A stretch of 64,000 bases of DNA from Spirosoma foliorum (GCF_014117325.1 NZ_CP059732.1:5717001-5781000); one strand, 5' to 3'. Positions 33,666-42,101 are shown, counted from the first letter of the stretch. Numbers and translations: made by a program. The notes: generated by a model not told the origin, from the sequence alone.

Positions 33666-33908
33666 CGAAAGGTATTGCTGAAAAGGGAATTGCTTCTGAG
33701 TACGTTGAACACATCACAAATTCGATACGGTTTTTCATGCCCGAGCCCGCATTCGTCATCGGTTTTGACGAATTTGACGAGACAAACTCTTCGGGCCTTA
33801 TCGACAATTTTATTAACTGCAAGAAAATGCTCCCCGGCAATTAAGCACTAGTGTCCAAATTGTTGTTACTCAGTACTTAACTAAAGTATGTGAATTCGGA
33901 ATTAGAAA

Positions 33909-34085
33909 TGGCCCGTCAGGGCCTTCACAGCGTAGCGTCGGTAGAGAAATCCACATGTGTAGATAACGTGTGCCGTCAGGTACACAATAATTCAGGTACA
34001 CAATAATTATGTACCTGACGGCACATTTTTGCTTTGGAAACAGATTTTCCTACCGACGCTGCGCTGTGAAGGCCCTGACGGGCCA
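33909..34085. repeat. 177-bp nested palindrome with an internal direct repeat
   Basis: The outer arms 33909-33944 and 34050-34085 (36 bp) differ at one base and contain GGCCCgtcaGGGCC and two GTAG tetramers. Inside, TGTGCCGTCAGGTAC (33969-33983) and its exact complement (34011-34025) form a second stem. Its loop contains a 16-bp direct repeat, CAGGTACACAATAATT, at 33977-33992 and 33993-34008. The gap 33845-34312 has no gene; it holds only this element and the next one. Confidence 0.88.
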
Positions 34086-34206
34086 CTCATAATCCAGAAC
34101 ACACGTTATTAGGAAAATTAAGCAGAAGAATCTTCATTATGACATACAGTTTAGCGTGGCTTATTGAGAATTTTGAACGAGGGAAACGTTGATACGGTCA
34201 AGATTA

Positions 34207-34272
34207 TCACCGGGTTAAAACACGGCGCAAAAAAACAGAATGGATCGGATGCACCGGGTTAAAACCCGGTGA
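34207..34272. repeat. CACCGGGTT inverted/direct repeat cluster
   Basis: TCACCGGGTT (34207-34216) pairs with AACCCGGTGA (34263-34272). The right part is itself a palindrome, CACCGGGTTaaAACCCGGTG (34252-34271), so two folds are possible. It lies 40 bp beyond the stop of the minus-strand serine hydrolase and may terminate it. Confidence 0.65.
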
Positions 34273-34312
34273 GAATCATATTTAATGTTTCGCCAGCTGA
34301 TTGTCAACTCCA

Positions 34313-35773
34313 TCAATTCCCCGCAATTCTCGCCAGCATAGATTTCCCGTTCTGATTATCCGGGTTTAGCTCAACCGACTTTTTGTACATGGCAATGGCT
34401 TCTTCTTTCTGGCCGTTCTTGAGCAGGGCTTCTCCGTAGCTATCATACACATTCCAGCTTTGAGGAAATAAACTCACATTGAGCTTAAAAATTTCGAGCG
34501 CGTTTTGTGCATTTCCGCCACCGTTTAGCATTTGGTAGCCCCAATCGTTCAGGTCATTTTCGGACGGCTGGAAGTTGGCATCTTTCTTTTTCAGTTCATT
34601 GGCCACCTCGATGGCCTGTCCGAAACCCCGTTTTCGCAACTGCATATGGAGAGCGGTAACGGGATCGGATGCGGCAATATCGGGGTTATAGAAACCAGCC
34701 AGTTCGTCCACAAATTCTTCTGGATACCCTCCGGCCAAATTCGTGAGCACCACAATCGCCAGATCATCTTCGGGATACACAAAAAAGGCCGAGCGACCAC
34801 CACCTGTTATTACAATCGGACTGTGTTTGGGGCGAGGTTTGGTTACCCAACCCAGCGCCCATTGCGTTGGTGAACCGTTGTTATACGTCCCGGCAGTCCA
34901 GAGCGTTTTGAGTGCGTCTTTTGTCTTGAGAAGTTTGCCTTGCTGCAACGCGATAATCCAGTGCGCAATGTCTTCGGCGGTGCTGTTCAAACCCGAGGCC
35001 GTGCGGTGAAACGGCGACATTTCCCCATAATTATTGACAAGTCGTTTTTCAGGAAGCGCTTGTCCATCCAGTTTCGTGACAAATCTATACTGTTGTACCA
35101 TATTGGGAATCACATCGCGCGAATCACCAAACTGGGTACCTGGCATACCCACCACCTGAAATTGTCGCTCACTGAACACCTGAGCAAAAGGTTTCCCACG
35201 AAATTTATCAATGATTTTCGCCAGTAGCACATAGTTCGTCTGGTTATAGCTGAACTGCTCGCCCGTTGGGAAATCCATTGGAAACGTCTGGATTTTCGCC
35301 CAGGCAGCATCCTCCGTTTCTGACCCTACCAGTCCTCCGGTATTTGGATTCGCAATTCGGTTAATATCAGGAAGACCTGAGACGTGTGTTAACAATTGGC
35401 GTATTGTAACGGGTTGCCAGTTTGCCGGAAGGCCATCAAGATACTGGGAAACGGGCGCCCCAAGGTCCACGATCCCTTCTTCAACTAACTGCATCATGGC
35501 AACGCCCGTGAACGCTTTGGTGCAGGAGTTAATCATGAAAACGCTTCGGTCTGTAACCGGAACCGCATTCTGGATATTCGCCATTCCGTACGACTTCAGC
35601 AGAACAACTTTACCGTGCTGAACAACGGCCAACTGAAGGCCCGGAATACGGCGCTCCTGCATTTCACGGCGTATCAGTGTTTCTACATTACTGATCTGGG
35701 CCGTTTGCCCAAACACAATGCCGCACTGAACGGCAAAAACTAAAAGTATGGTTAGAAAGCGAAAGGAGTTCAT
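34313..35773 (-). CDS. Beta-lactamase-like serine hydrolase with C-terminal TPR
   Basis: 486 residues. A signal peptide ends near residue 22 (FGQTAQ). The serine beta-lactamase/class C fold follows, with the catalytic SxxK at Ser83-Cys-Thr-Lys86 (MINSCTKAFTG). SYNQTNY (175-181) sits where the YxN motif falls, and VITGGGRSAF resembles the third motif. The C-terminal 100 residues form two TPR-like helical pairs (NALEIFKLNVSLFPQSWNVYDSYGEALLKNGQKEEAIAMYKKSVELNP). Family members act on D-amino acid peptides or esters in the periplasm; the substrate is unknown. Followed by a repeat cluster. Confidence 0.85.
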   Translation of the reverse strand: MNSFRFLTILLVFAVQCGIVFGQTAQISNVETLIRREMQERRIPGLQLAVVQHGKVVLLKSYGMANIQNAVPVTDRSVFMINSCTKAFTGVAMMQLVEEGIVDLGAPVSQYLDGLPANWQPVTIRQLLTHVSGLPDINRIANPNTGGLVGSETEDAAWAKIQTFPMDFPTGEQFSYNQTNYVLLAKIIDKFRGKPFAQVFSERQFQVVGMPGTQFGDSRDVIPNMVQQYRFVTKLDGQALPEKRLVNNYGEMSPFHRTASGLNSTAEDIAHWIIALQQGKLLKTKDALKTLWTAGTYNNGSPTQWALGWVTKPRPKHSPIVITGGGRSAFFVYPEDDLAIVVLTNLAGGYPEEFVDELAGFYNPDIAASDPVTALHMQLRKRGFGQAIEVANELKKKDANFQPSENDLNDWGYQMLNGGGNAQNALEIFKLNVSLFPQSWNVYDSYGEALLKNGQKEEAIAMYKKSVELNPDNQNGKSMLARIAGN

Positions 35774-35997
35774 AAGTATGTGTTTCGCTGGAAACTTCGC
35801 TTTTCCGCAAAGGTTACTTGCCAGGACTAATTTTAAATCAGCTTCGCCTAGTGCCTTTTTTGTTCGCCAACTGTAGCATGATTTCCACCGGGTTTAAAGC
35901 CAAACACACCTCATACATAGTCTCTCCTTTGGCCCCTGCTGGTTGTAGTAGCTTTGATTCATCAAAAAAGACAACAACCAAAAACGCAATATCACTC

Positions 35998-36474
35998 ATG
36001 AAAATCTCTTACGTAGTAACGCTTGTAACGATCCTGTTTACCCTTAGTGTTAGCTCTTGTAGCAAGAAGTCCGACGACATTGCCCCTGCTCCGACCCAAG
36101 ACACTGTGGATTTTAAAGTAAACGTTGATGGACAAGCCTATACGCCTGATTATGCCTATGCACTCGCCACATTTCCGGGGGCCAACGGTTACTTCGCTAT
36201 TTACGGCCTCGATAGTAAGACCAGCGATGTGGTAGCCCTCGCTCTACCCTCCACCGCTACCGAAGGAACCTATCTATTGAGCAACGTCAACATTGGCATT
36301 CTGACCATCAACAAGGAAGACTTTGCAACTGTAAATGGGGGAACCGGCAGTATCACGATCACCAAGAAAACAGATAAGTACATGACTGGTACGTTTAGCT
36401 TCACGGCCTACGATGCATCGGGAACAAAAAAACGAGCCCTGACAGAAGGCTCGTTCAATGTGAATATTCGCTAG
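35998..36474 (+). CDS. Lipoprotein of unknown function
   Basis: 158 residues from ATG 35998; the longer upstream frame has no signal peptide and is rejected. The lipoprotein signal has Cys21 (FTLSVSSCSKKSDD). The mature part is beta-rich: DFKVNVDGQAYTPDYAYALATF, FAIYGLDSKTSDVVALALP, GTYLLSN and GGTGSITITKKTDKYMTGTFSFTAYD, as in small Bacteroidota surface lipoproteins of the DUF6252 type (not confirmed). Its 3' end contains a hairpin that also serves as the glmS terminator on the other strand. Confidence 0.7.
   Translation: MKISYVVTLVTILFTLSVSSCSKKSDDIAPAPTQDTVDFKVNVDGQAYTPDYAYALATFPGANGYFAIYGLDSKTSDVVALALPSTATEGTYLLSNVNIGILTINKEDFATVNGGTGSITITKKTDKYMTGTFSFTAYDASGTKKRALTEGSFNVNIR
36426..36455 (-). 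terminator. glmS terminator embedded in the opposing lipoprotein gene
   Basis: Read on the minus strand, AACGAGCC (36455-36448) pairs with GGCTCGTT (36438-36431) and is followed by seven T, 30-60 bp after the glmS stop. It also lies within the last 50 bp of the convergent coding sequence, so it is both protein-coding and a terminator. Confidence 0.75.
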
Positions 36475-36486
36475 AATACGGTAAGT

Positions 36487-38325
36487 CTACTCCACCGTTA
36501 CCGACTTCGCCAAATTCCTCGGCTGGTCAACATTTCGACCACGCATTACGGCGATATCGTAGGCCAATAGTTGCAGGGGAACGACGGATACTAATGGCAT
36601 TAACACCTCGTGCACTTTCGGGATTTCGATCGTAAAATCGACCATACCGGGCAGGTTCGTGTCACCTTCAGTGGTGATGGCAATAACGCGGCCTTTTCGG
36701 GCTTTTACCTCCTGGATATTCGAGACAACTTTTTCGTAGGAGCTATCTTTCGTCGCAATGACAACGACCGGCATATCTTCATCAATGAGCGCAATAGGGC
36801 CGTGTTTCATTTCGGCAGCCGGATAACCTTCCGCGTGTATGTAGCTGATTTCTTTCAACTTCAGGGCGCCTTCTAAAGCAACCGGGAAGTTAAGCCCCCG
36901 CCCCAGATAGATGAAATTTCGAGCATAGGTGAAAATGTAGGCAATCTCTTTAATCTTATCGGCCGCCTGTAACACCTTTTCCACCTTCGCCGGAATACTA
37001 TCCAATTCGGCCAGCAATTGCCGGAATAGTGAGTCCGAAATGGTTCCTTTCCGCTTGGCTGCCGCTAAGGCGATCAAGGTTAGAACAGTCACCTGCGCCG
37101 TGAATGCTTTTGTGCTGGCCACCCCAATTTCAGGTCCTGCGTGGGTGAATGCGCCCGCGTGAGTTGCCCGCGCAATGGACGAACCAACGACATTACAAAC
37201 CCCAAATATGGTTGCTCCTTTGGATTTCGCCAGTTCAATAGCTGCCAGCGTATCGGCAGTTTCGCCCGATTGCGAAATGGCGATGACGATATCGCCTTCT
37301 TTAATAATTGGGTTGCGGTAACGGAATTCCGATGCGTATTCCACTTCAACCGGAATCCGGGCCAGTTCTTCAAAAATGTACTCAGCAACCAAACCCGCGT
37401 GCCAGGATGTACCGCAACCAATGATCACGATCCGTTTTGACTTGGCCAGCTTGTCCATATAATCGCGCAGGCCACCCAGCAGAAGCGTTCCTTCGTCGGC
37501 CTTCACGCGGCCCCGCATGGAGTCGGCAATGGAGCGTGGCTGCTCAAAAATCTCCTTGAGCATAAAATGATCGAAACCGCCTTTTTCGATGGCTTCTAAC
37601 TCCAGCTCAACCTTGTGGACGTAGGGGGTTGTGGTTGTGTTATCGAGCGTAACGACTTTCAGCGCGCCATCTTTGATAACGGCAATCTCGTAATCATTGA
37701 GGTAGATTACGTCTTTTGTGTATTCAACAATCGGAGTGGCGTCCGATGCCAGAAAGAACTCATTTTCGCCAACGCCAATCACTAGTGGAGAACCTTTCCG
37801 AGCCGCAATTAACTGGGTAGGGTCTGCTTCGCTCATGATCACGATGGCATAAGCCCCCACCACTTCCTGTAAAGCCAGTCGCACAGCTTCTTCAAGCGTT
37901 CCGCCGTTATTTTCCCAGATGTCTTCAATAAATTGGCCTAGTACTTCGGTATCGGTTTCACTCGAAAACGTATGCCCTTTTTTTAGCAATGCCTGCTTAA
38001 TGGCCGCATAGTTCTCAATGATACCGTTGTGGATGATGGCAAGTTTCCGATGGAATGAGTAATGCGGGTGCGCATTTACGTCGTTAGGCTCGCCGTGAGT
38101 AGCCCAGCGCGTATGCCCCATACCAATCGTCGCGTGGGTTTCTTTTCCTTCGAGTTCATGCTCCAGCGCAACAACCTTCCCTTTTTTCTTATAAACCTTC
38201 AGACCGTGCCCGTTCATCAACGCTACCCCAGCGCTATCGTACCCCCGGTATTCGAGCCGTTTTAAGCCTTTTATTACTAACGGGCACGCTTCTCGGTGCC
38301 CCACATACGCTACAATGCCACACAT
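36487..38325 (-). CDS. glmS: Glutamine--fructose-6-phosphate aminotransferase (isomerizing)
   Basis: 612 residues, standard length. It converts fructose 6-phosphate and glutamine to glucosamine 6-phosphate, the entry to peptidoglycan and LPS amino sugars. The glutaminase half starts MCGIVAYVGH with catalytic Cys2 (after Met removal), with GHTRWATHG downstream. Two SIS domains follow: GCGTSWHAGLVA, SQSGETADTLAA, and in the second EGALKLKEISYIHAEGYPAAEMKHG. The C-terminal NLAKSVTVE is typical (catalytic Lys). It may be controlled by feedback; no glmS ribozyme is seen, as expected outside Firmicutes. Confidence 0.97.
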   Translation of the reverse strand: MCGIVAYVGHREACPLVIKGLKRLEYRGYDSAGVALMNGHGLKVYKKKGKVVALEHELEGKETHATIGMGHTRWATHGEPNDVNAHPHYSFHRKLAIIHNGIIENYAAIKQALLKKGHTFSSETDTEVLGQFIEDIWENNGGTLEEAVRLALQEVVGAYAIVIMSEADPTQLIAARKGSPLVIGVGENEFFLASDATPIVEYTKDVIYLNDYEIAVIKDGALKVVTLDNTTTTPYVHKVELELEAIEKGGFDHFMLKEIFEQPRSIADSMRGRVKADEGTLLLGGLRDYMDKLAKSKRIVIIGCGTSWHAGLVAEYIFEELARIPVEVEYASEFRYRNPIIKEGDIVIAISQSGETADTLAAIELAKSKGATIFGVCNVVGSSIARATHAGAFTHAGPEIGVASTKAFTAQVTVLTLIALAAAKRKGTISDSLFRQLLAELDSIPAKVEKVLQAADKIKEIAYIFTYARNFIYLGRGLNFPVALEGALKLKEISYIHAEGYPAAEMKHGPIALIDEDMPVVVIATKDSSYEKVVSNIQEVKARKGRVIAITTEGDTNLPGMVDFTIEIPKVHEVLMPLVSVVPLQLLAYDIAVMRGRNVDQPRNLAKSVTVE

Positions 38326-38406
38326 AATCAGTTAGCGGTTATGAGTTATCAGTTATCCACTGGGTGGGATTATGAAAGATAAACTTATTTCGGGAGTAAA
38401 ATAAAT

Positions 38407-38435
38407 GCAAAAAGCCGGGCATTCCGGCTTTTTGC
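38407..38435 (-). terminator. Terminator after the GT5-like gene, upstream of glmS
   Basis: GCAAAAAGCCGG (38407-38418) is exactly complementary to CCGGCTTTTTGC (38424-38435) with a 5-bp loop. Its T runs allow termination of the minus-strand gene ending at 38461; it is 25 bp past that stop codon. Confidence 0.8.
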
Positions 38436-38460
38436 TTGGTGATTTACGTAAATGGATGGT

Positions 38461-39267
38461 TTACCCAGCCAGTTGTGTATACAGGTTGTAATACCGATCG
38501 GTTACATCTTCATCTTCGACGCTATCGAATTTATGTTCTGGCAAATCGTTCAGGATAGCGTTCAAGCTATCGCTCGACTCCTCTTCGGCCCGTACTACGG
38601 CATCGGCATAGGCACAACCTATCCGAATAAAGCCCTGAAAATCAGCCGTCTTTAATTCCGACAGCATTTCGTCATTAATGTCCATCATCCGAGCTTTCTC
38701 GATGATGTCTCCTGCGAAACGATGTTCAAATGAGTTGTTATAGACCGTAAAGACCGACTTGGTGTCTTTGAACATCGGGTCGTTTTTGTAGGTCGTTTTC
38801 AGGTACAGCGGAATCAGGGATGTCATCCAATCGTTACAGTGAACGATATCAGGAGCCCATCCAAGTTTCTTCACTGTTTCCAGAACACCTTTGCAGAAGA
38901 AAATTGCCCGTTCGTCGTTGTCGTCGTAGAAACGATTTTCTTTATCGTGGAAGACGTACTTTCGCTGAAAATAGTCCTCATTATCAATGAAATACACTTG
39001 CAATTTCGCGGTTGGAATCGACGCCACCTTGATAATTAGTGGTTTTTCATCGTCACCTACGGCAATATTAATACCCGACAACCGTACTACTTCGTGTAAG
39101 CGATTTTTTCGCTCATTAATCAGCCCAAAGCGAGGCACCAAAATTCTGATTTCCATCCCACGCTCCTGCATGGCCTGCGGCAGTTTGCGGACGAAGTCAG
39201 CGACATCAGACGTTTTCAAGAAAGGATTGATTTCGCTGGCGACGTAAAGGATGCGTAATTTGCTCAT
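38461..39267 (-). CDS. Glycogen/starch synthase catalytic-domain-like protein (GT5 N-terminal half only)
   Basis: 268 residues from the ATG at 39267; upstream frame extension rejected as lacking support. It matches the N-terminal Rossmann half of glycogen synthase: LRILYVASEINPFLKTSDVADFVRKLPQAMQERG, then DIVHCNDWMTSLIPLYLK. A full synthase has about 470 residues and a KTGGL ADP-glucose loop. Here the loop reads KTSDVADF and the C-terminal half is absent, so glucosyltransfer is unlikely. It is divergent from panC, an arrangement common in Bacteroidota. Its present function is unknown. Confidence 0.8.
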   Translation of the reverse strand: MSKLRILYVASEINPFLKTSDVADFVRKLPQAMQERGMEIRILVPRFGLINERKNRLHEVVRLSGINIAVGDDEKPLIIKVASIPTAKLQVYFIDNEDYFQRKYVFHDKENRFYDDNDERAIFFCKGVLETVKKLGWAPDIVHCNDWMTSLIPLYLKTTYKNDPMFKDTKSVFTVYNNSFEHRFAGDIIEKARMMDINDEMLSELKTADFQGFIRIGCAYADAVVRAEEESSDSLNAILNDLPEHKFDSVEDEDVTDRYYNLYTQLAG

Positions 39268-39309
39268 AAGTAGGGAAGCGTGTGTTGTCTGAGAGAACCA
39301 AAAAACTTG

Positions 39310-39317
39310 CAAAATTA
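39310..39317 (-). promoter_or_regulatory. -7 element for the GT5-like gene
   Basis: On the minus strand TAATTTTG (39317-39310) matches TAnnTTTG, 42 bp before the start codon at 39267. Confidence 0.5.
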
Positions 39318-39406
39318 TACAAATTTTTCCCGTATTTCAATAAGTTTTGTCCAAAAAAGATGCGGTTCTTGTATCATTGTACCCGCAAAACAACAAAACG
39401 CCCGTC

Positions 39407-40246
39407 ATGACCCGTTTCGAGACAATTTCCGGTCTTCGTCAGTATATAGCCAACATCAAACCCGAACAAAGCATTGGTTTCGTCCCAACAATGGGTGCCC
39501 TGCATGAAGGTCATATAAAACTCATTGAGGCCGCCCGTAAGGAAAATGATATTGTCATCAGCAGCATCTTCGTCAACCCCGTTCAATTTAATAATCCCGA
39601 CGATCTGGCCCGCTACCCACGTACACTCGAAGAAGATAGTCTGCAACTCCAGGCCGCTGGCTGCGATGTTGTGTTTGCCCCGTCGGTTGCCGAAATGTAC
39701 CCTGAGTCACCCGGTATTCGACTCAATTTTGGGGAGTTGGAAACCATGTTGGAAGGTGCTTTTCGACCGGGTCATTTCAACGGTGTAGGCATTGTGGTTT
39801 CCAAGTTATTCAACATTGTACAGCCCAAGCGAGCTTATTTTGGTCAGAAAGACTTACAGCAGGTGGCCGTCATCCGCCGACTCATCCGTGACCTGAGCTT
39901 CCCCATCGAACTAATCCGTTGCCCCACCGTACGGGAAGCCGATGGTCTGGCCATGTCGTCGCGTAATCGCAACCTCACCCCTTTCGAACGTGAACAAGCG
40001 CCCACCTTGTTTCAATCGTTGACCCTTGCTCATGAATTATTGACAGAAGGCCACAGCCCAGCTCAGGCCAAGGCAGCTGTAACCGGTATTTTCAGTAGTA
40101 ATCCTAATTTTCGATTGGAGTATGTCGAAATCGTCAACGCCGATACGCTCCAGATAGCCAATGAAGTCCTGGCTCCTGGTCAAACGGCCATTTGCCTGGC
40201 GGCTCATTTAGGCAAGGTCCGACTTATTGATAATCTGGTGTTTTAG
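39407..40246 (+). CDS. panC: Pantoate--beta-alanine ligase
   Basis: 279 residues from ATG 39407; the frame is open further upstream, but the start before MTRFETISGLRQYI best fits family length. It condenses pantoate with beta-alanine, using ATP, to form pantothenate. Class I synthetase motifs are present: FVPTMGALHEGH near residue 25, IFVNPVQFNNP, YFGQKDLQQ and SSRNRNL. It is divergent from the GT5-like gene, and no other pan genes are in the window. Confidence 0.95.
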   Translation: MTRFETISGLRQYIANIKPEQSIGFVPTMGALHEGHIKLIEAARKENDIVISSIFVNPVQFNNPDDLARYPRTLEEDSLQLQAAGCDVVFAPSVAEMYPESPGIRLNFGELETMLEGAFRPGHFNGVGIVVSKLFNIVQPKRAYFGQKDLQQVAVIRRLIRDLSFPIELIRCPTVREADGLAMSSRNRNLTPFEREQAPTLFQSLTLAHELLTEGHSPAQAKAAVTGIFSSNPNFRLEYVEIVNADTLQIANEVLAPGQTAICLAAHLGKVRLIDNLVF

Positions 40247-40345
40247 GGCATAAACCGTTATCTTTACTATAGCAAGACGTGAAGACTATGAAACCAACAA
40301 CCCACTCAGGAAGCCCCCAATAAAACCATTGCGTTATTACGCCGA

Positions 40346-40465
40346 ATGGCGGCAGAAAAGCGGGAAACAAAGCGACAAATGCGGGAAGCTTTTGAAACCG
40401 ACCCGGAGGTAAAGAAGGCCCTTGACCGGCTGAAACAGCGTAATGATGAATCGAAATCCTTATAG
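40346..40465 (+). CDS. Small charged protein upstream of the DUF6169-like gene
   Basis: 39 residues from ATG 40346 (MAAEKRETKRQMREAFETDP, then EVKKALDRLKQRNDESKSL), highly charged and helical. The frame is open further back and reads QQPTQEAPNKTIALLRR before this Met. An upstream ATG (40288) is in a neighbouring frame one base out, so the gene may have an extended N-terminus with a start-region frameshift. It overlaps the next gene by 23 bp, a sign of translational coupling. Function unknown, possibly the small partner of a two-gene module. Confidence 0.5.
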   Translation: MAAEKRETKRQMREAFETDPEVKKALDRLKQRNDESKSL

Positions 40466-40943
40466 GTTTGAATACGTTGGAGGTGAGTCGAATTCTTACG
40501 TATTCGAGACTAACAATAGGGTTACTTATCAAGTCAAGTTCCAAGCAACTCCTTATCTGTTTCCAAATTATTCTGACCTAGGCCAGGATATATTCGAATT
40601 AATTATTGACGTGATTTATTCGCCTATCGGGAAAGTATCGCCAGATGCATTTATTCCGGCGACCATTGCCGCCATTTGCGAAGATTTCGTCAGCAGCAAA
40701 GAACGCATCTTACTTTATATCTGTGAAACAGCTGACGCTCGCCATCTAGCTCGGGTTCGAAAGTTTGATGCCTGGTTTCGCGAATTCAACAATTCTAGCT
40801 TCATAAAAATTGATGCCAATTTCCCTGACGTCAACCACATAACTTATTATGTATCGCTCATTTTCCGACTGAGTCATCCACAACGGCATACGATTATGGA
40901 TGAGTTCGACTTATTGGCGCAGCAATACCACACTACCAAATAG
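40443..40943 (+). CDS. DUF6169-like hypothetical protein
   Basis: 166 residues; the ATG at 40443 overlaps the stop of the small charged ORF, and an adjacent second Met is possible. Segments YRFEYVGGESNSYVFETNNRVTYQVKF at the N-terminus and ILLYICETADARHLARVRKFDAWFREF in the middle resemble the DUF6169 group of Bacteroidota. It is soluble with no signal peptide. The pairing with a small upstream charged protein suggests a two-gene module, with unknown role. Confidence 0.6.
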   Translation: MMNRNPYRFEYVGGESNSYVFETNNRVTYQVKFQATPYLFPNYSDLGQDIFELIIDVIYSPIGKVSPDAFIPATIAAICEDFVSSKERILLYICETADARHLARVRKFDAWFREFNNSSFIKIDANFPDVNHITYYVSLIFRLSHPQRHTIMDEFDLLAQQYHTTK

Positions 40944-40957
40944 ATATTTCGATTTCT

Positions 40958-42028
40958 TTAGGGCGTCGGATTAGCTACTCGCCAGGCTGTTTGAAAAACC
41001 AGGGTCGCTCGCTTTTGCAGCATATCATACGCTATTTTATCGGCAGTATCAGACGGTTTATGGTAATCATAATGCTCGCCACTCGTAAAAAATAGAGCAG
41101 GAATACCTGTTTTGGCGAAGTTGTATTGGTCAGATCGTTCAAAGAACCTCATCGGATCATTGTCTGTATCATAGCCACCTTTGTTTAAGACCAGATTCAC
41201 TGATTGTTGATTAACAGCCTCGGCCGTTTTACGAAGGGCAGTTCCATCATTATCTGTCAGGAGGTAGCAATAGTTTGGTTTCTTTCGGTGCGCATCATCT
41301 ATCCGTCCCACCATGTCCACGTTCAGATCGCAGATGTACTGCCCACGCGGAATTGGGCTATTGCCCATGAAAAAATCAGACCCTAACAATCCGCCTTCTT
41401 CACCCGAAAACAAAACGAACAAAATACTCCGGCGAGGACGAACTCCTTGTTGAACCAGACTGTCAACTACAGCAGCAATTGCCAATACAGATGCAGTACC
41501 GGATGCATTATCGTCGGCCCCATGAAACGTCCGTCCGCCAGCGTTTCCCAGGTGATCGTAATGAGCCGAAACAACGACTACTTCTCGCTTCAGATCGGTC
41601 CCAATCACGAACCCACCTATATTATCGCCAAATAACACCTGACTACTGTCTTTAGCGGTAAGTGGCCAAGGAGCTAGTTCGTGTCGTTTATAGGTACCCG
41701 AAACGGTGCTCCTCTCCCGCATAGTACCAAACATGGCAACCTCGGTAATCGTAAAAGGAAATGTTTGTCGATAAGAACCACGAACCGAATCAAGCCGAAA
41801 AGCGGAGATCAAATGGCTTTGCCTGAATAGTCTCGTGCAATAGAGGGCCGCATCTCGCTGACCTTGCTTTCCCGTCTCGCGGCCTTGCAAACTATCTGAG
41901 GCTAATAGATAAACGTGCTTTTTGAGCAATGAATCCGACACTAAAACCTTCGACACATCAACTTGCGCACAGACCTTGACCAATGTGATTGTCGAAATCG
42001 TAAGCGTCATCAGTAAACTTCGTAACAT
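40958..42028 (-). CDS. M28-family zinc metallopeptidase, secreted
   Basis: 356 residues from ATG 42028; a start 15 bp upstream is possible. A signal peptide (MLRSLLMTLTISTITLVKVCAQ) leads it to the periplasm or outside. Zinc ligands of the M28 aminopeptidase fold are in order: HYDHLGN (His, Asp), FHGADDNASGTAS (bridging Asp), SGEEGGLLGSDF (catalytic Glu and zinc ligand), NVDMVGRID (Asp) and the C-terminal GEHYDYHKPSD (His). It is probably an aminopeptidase or carboxypeptidase feeding peptide uptake. Same strand as the M15 peptidase gene, 73 bp apart. Confidence 0.88.
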   Translation of the reverse strand: MLRSLLMTLTISTITLVKVCAQVDVSKVLVSDSLLKKHVYLLASDSLQGRETGKQGQRDAALYCTRLFRQSHLISAFRLDSVRGSYRQTFPFTITEVAMFGTMRERSTVSGTYKRHELAPWPLTAKDSSQVLFGDNIGGFVIGTDLKREVVVVSAHYDHLGNAGGRTFHGADDNASGTASVLAIAAVVDSLVQQGVRPRRSILFVLFSGEEGGLLGSDFFMGNSPIPRGQYICDLNVDMVGRIDDAHRKKPNYCYLLTDNDGTALRKTAEAVNQQSVNLVLNKGGYDTDNDPMRFFERSDQYNFAKTGIPALFFTSGEHYDYHKPSDTADKIAYDMLQKRATLVFQTAWRVANPTP

Positions 42029-42101
42029 AGGCGTGAATAGCATTAGTCAACTCCAGAAAACAGGAGCGAATATATACGAATCCCGAGAAATAGCTTACCT
42101 G

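Larger units (their letters stand above)
31839..33844 (+). pseudogene. Hypothetical gene broken by a frameshift and an IS256 insertion
   Basis: The gene starts with MGLFDLFKRKQVVAPGNP at ATG 31839. Near 31925 the reading shifts into another frame (RFTNNPNTVATDIQLVVELY...), consistent with a single-base change. The downstream frame runs to the target site at 32314, where the IS begins. After the element, at 33666, the same frame resumes (AKGIAEKGIASEYVEHITN...FVIGFDEFDETNSSG) and ends at 33844. Joining both sides across one target copy restores an uninterrupted frame. The protein is unrecognised and has no signal peptide. The gene is inactivated twice over. Confidence 0.85.

Noticed and set aside
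34590..35310. Several long frames opposite the serine hydrolase gene (both strands)
   Set aside because: They mirror the codon pattern of the hydrolase, whose catalytic motifs and signal peptide decide the real frame.
35818..36474. Lipoprotein gene extended upstream by 60 codons
   Set aside because: The lipobox signal starts at 35998; the extension encodes no plausible signal.
36450..38460. glmS riboswitch-ribozyme
   Set aside because: The 135-bp region before glmS is too short and lacks its pattern; the class is typical of Firmicutes.
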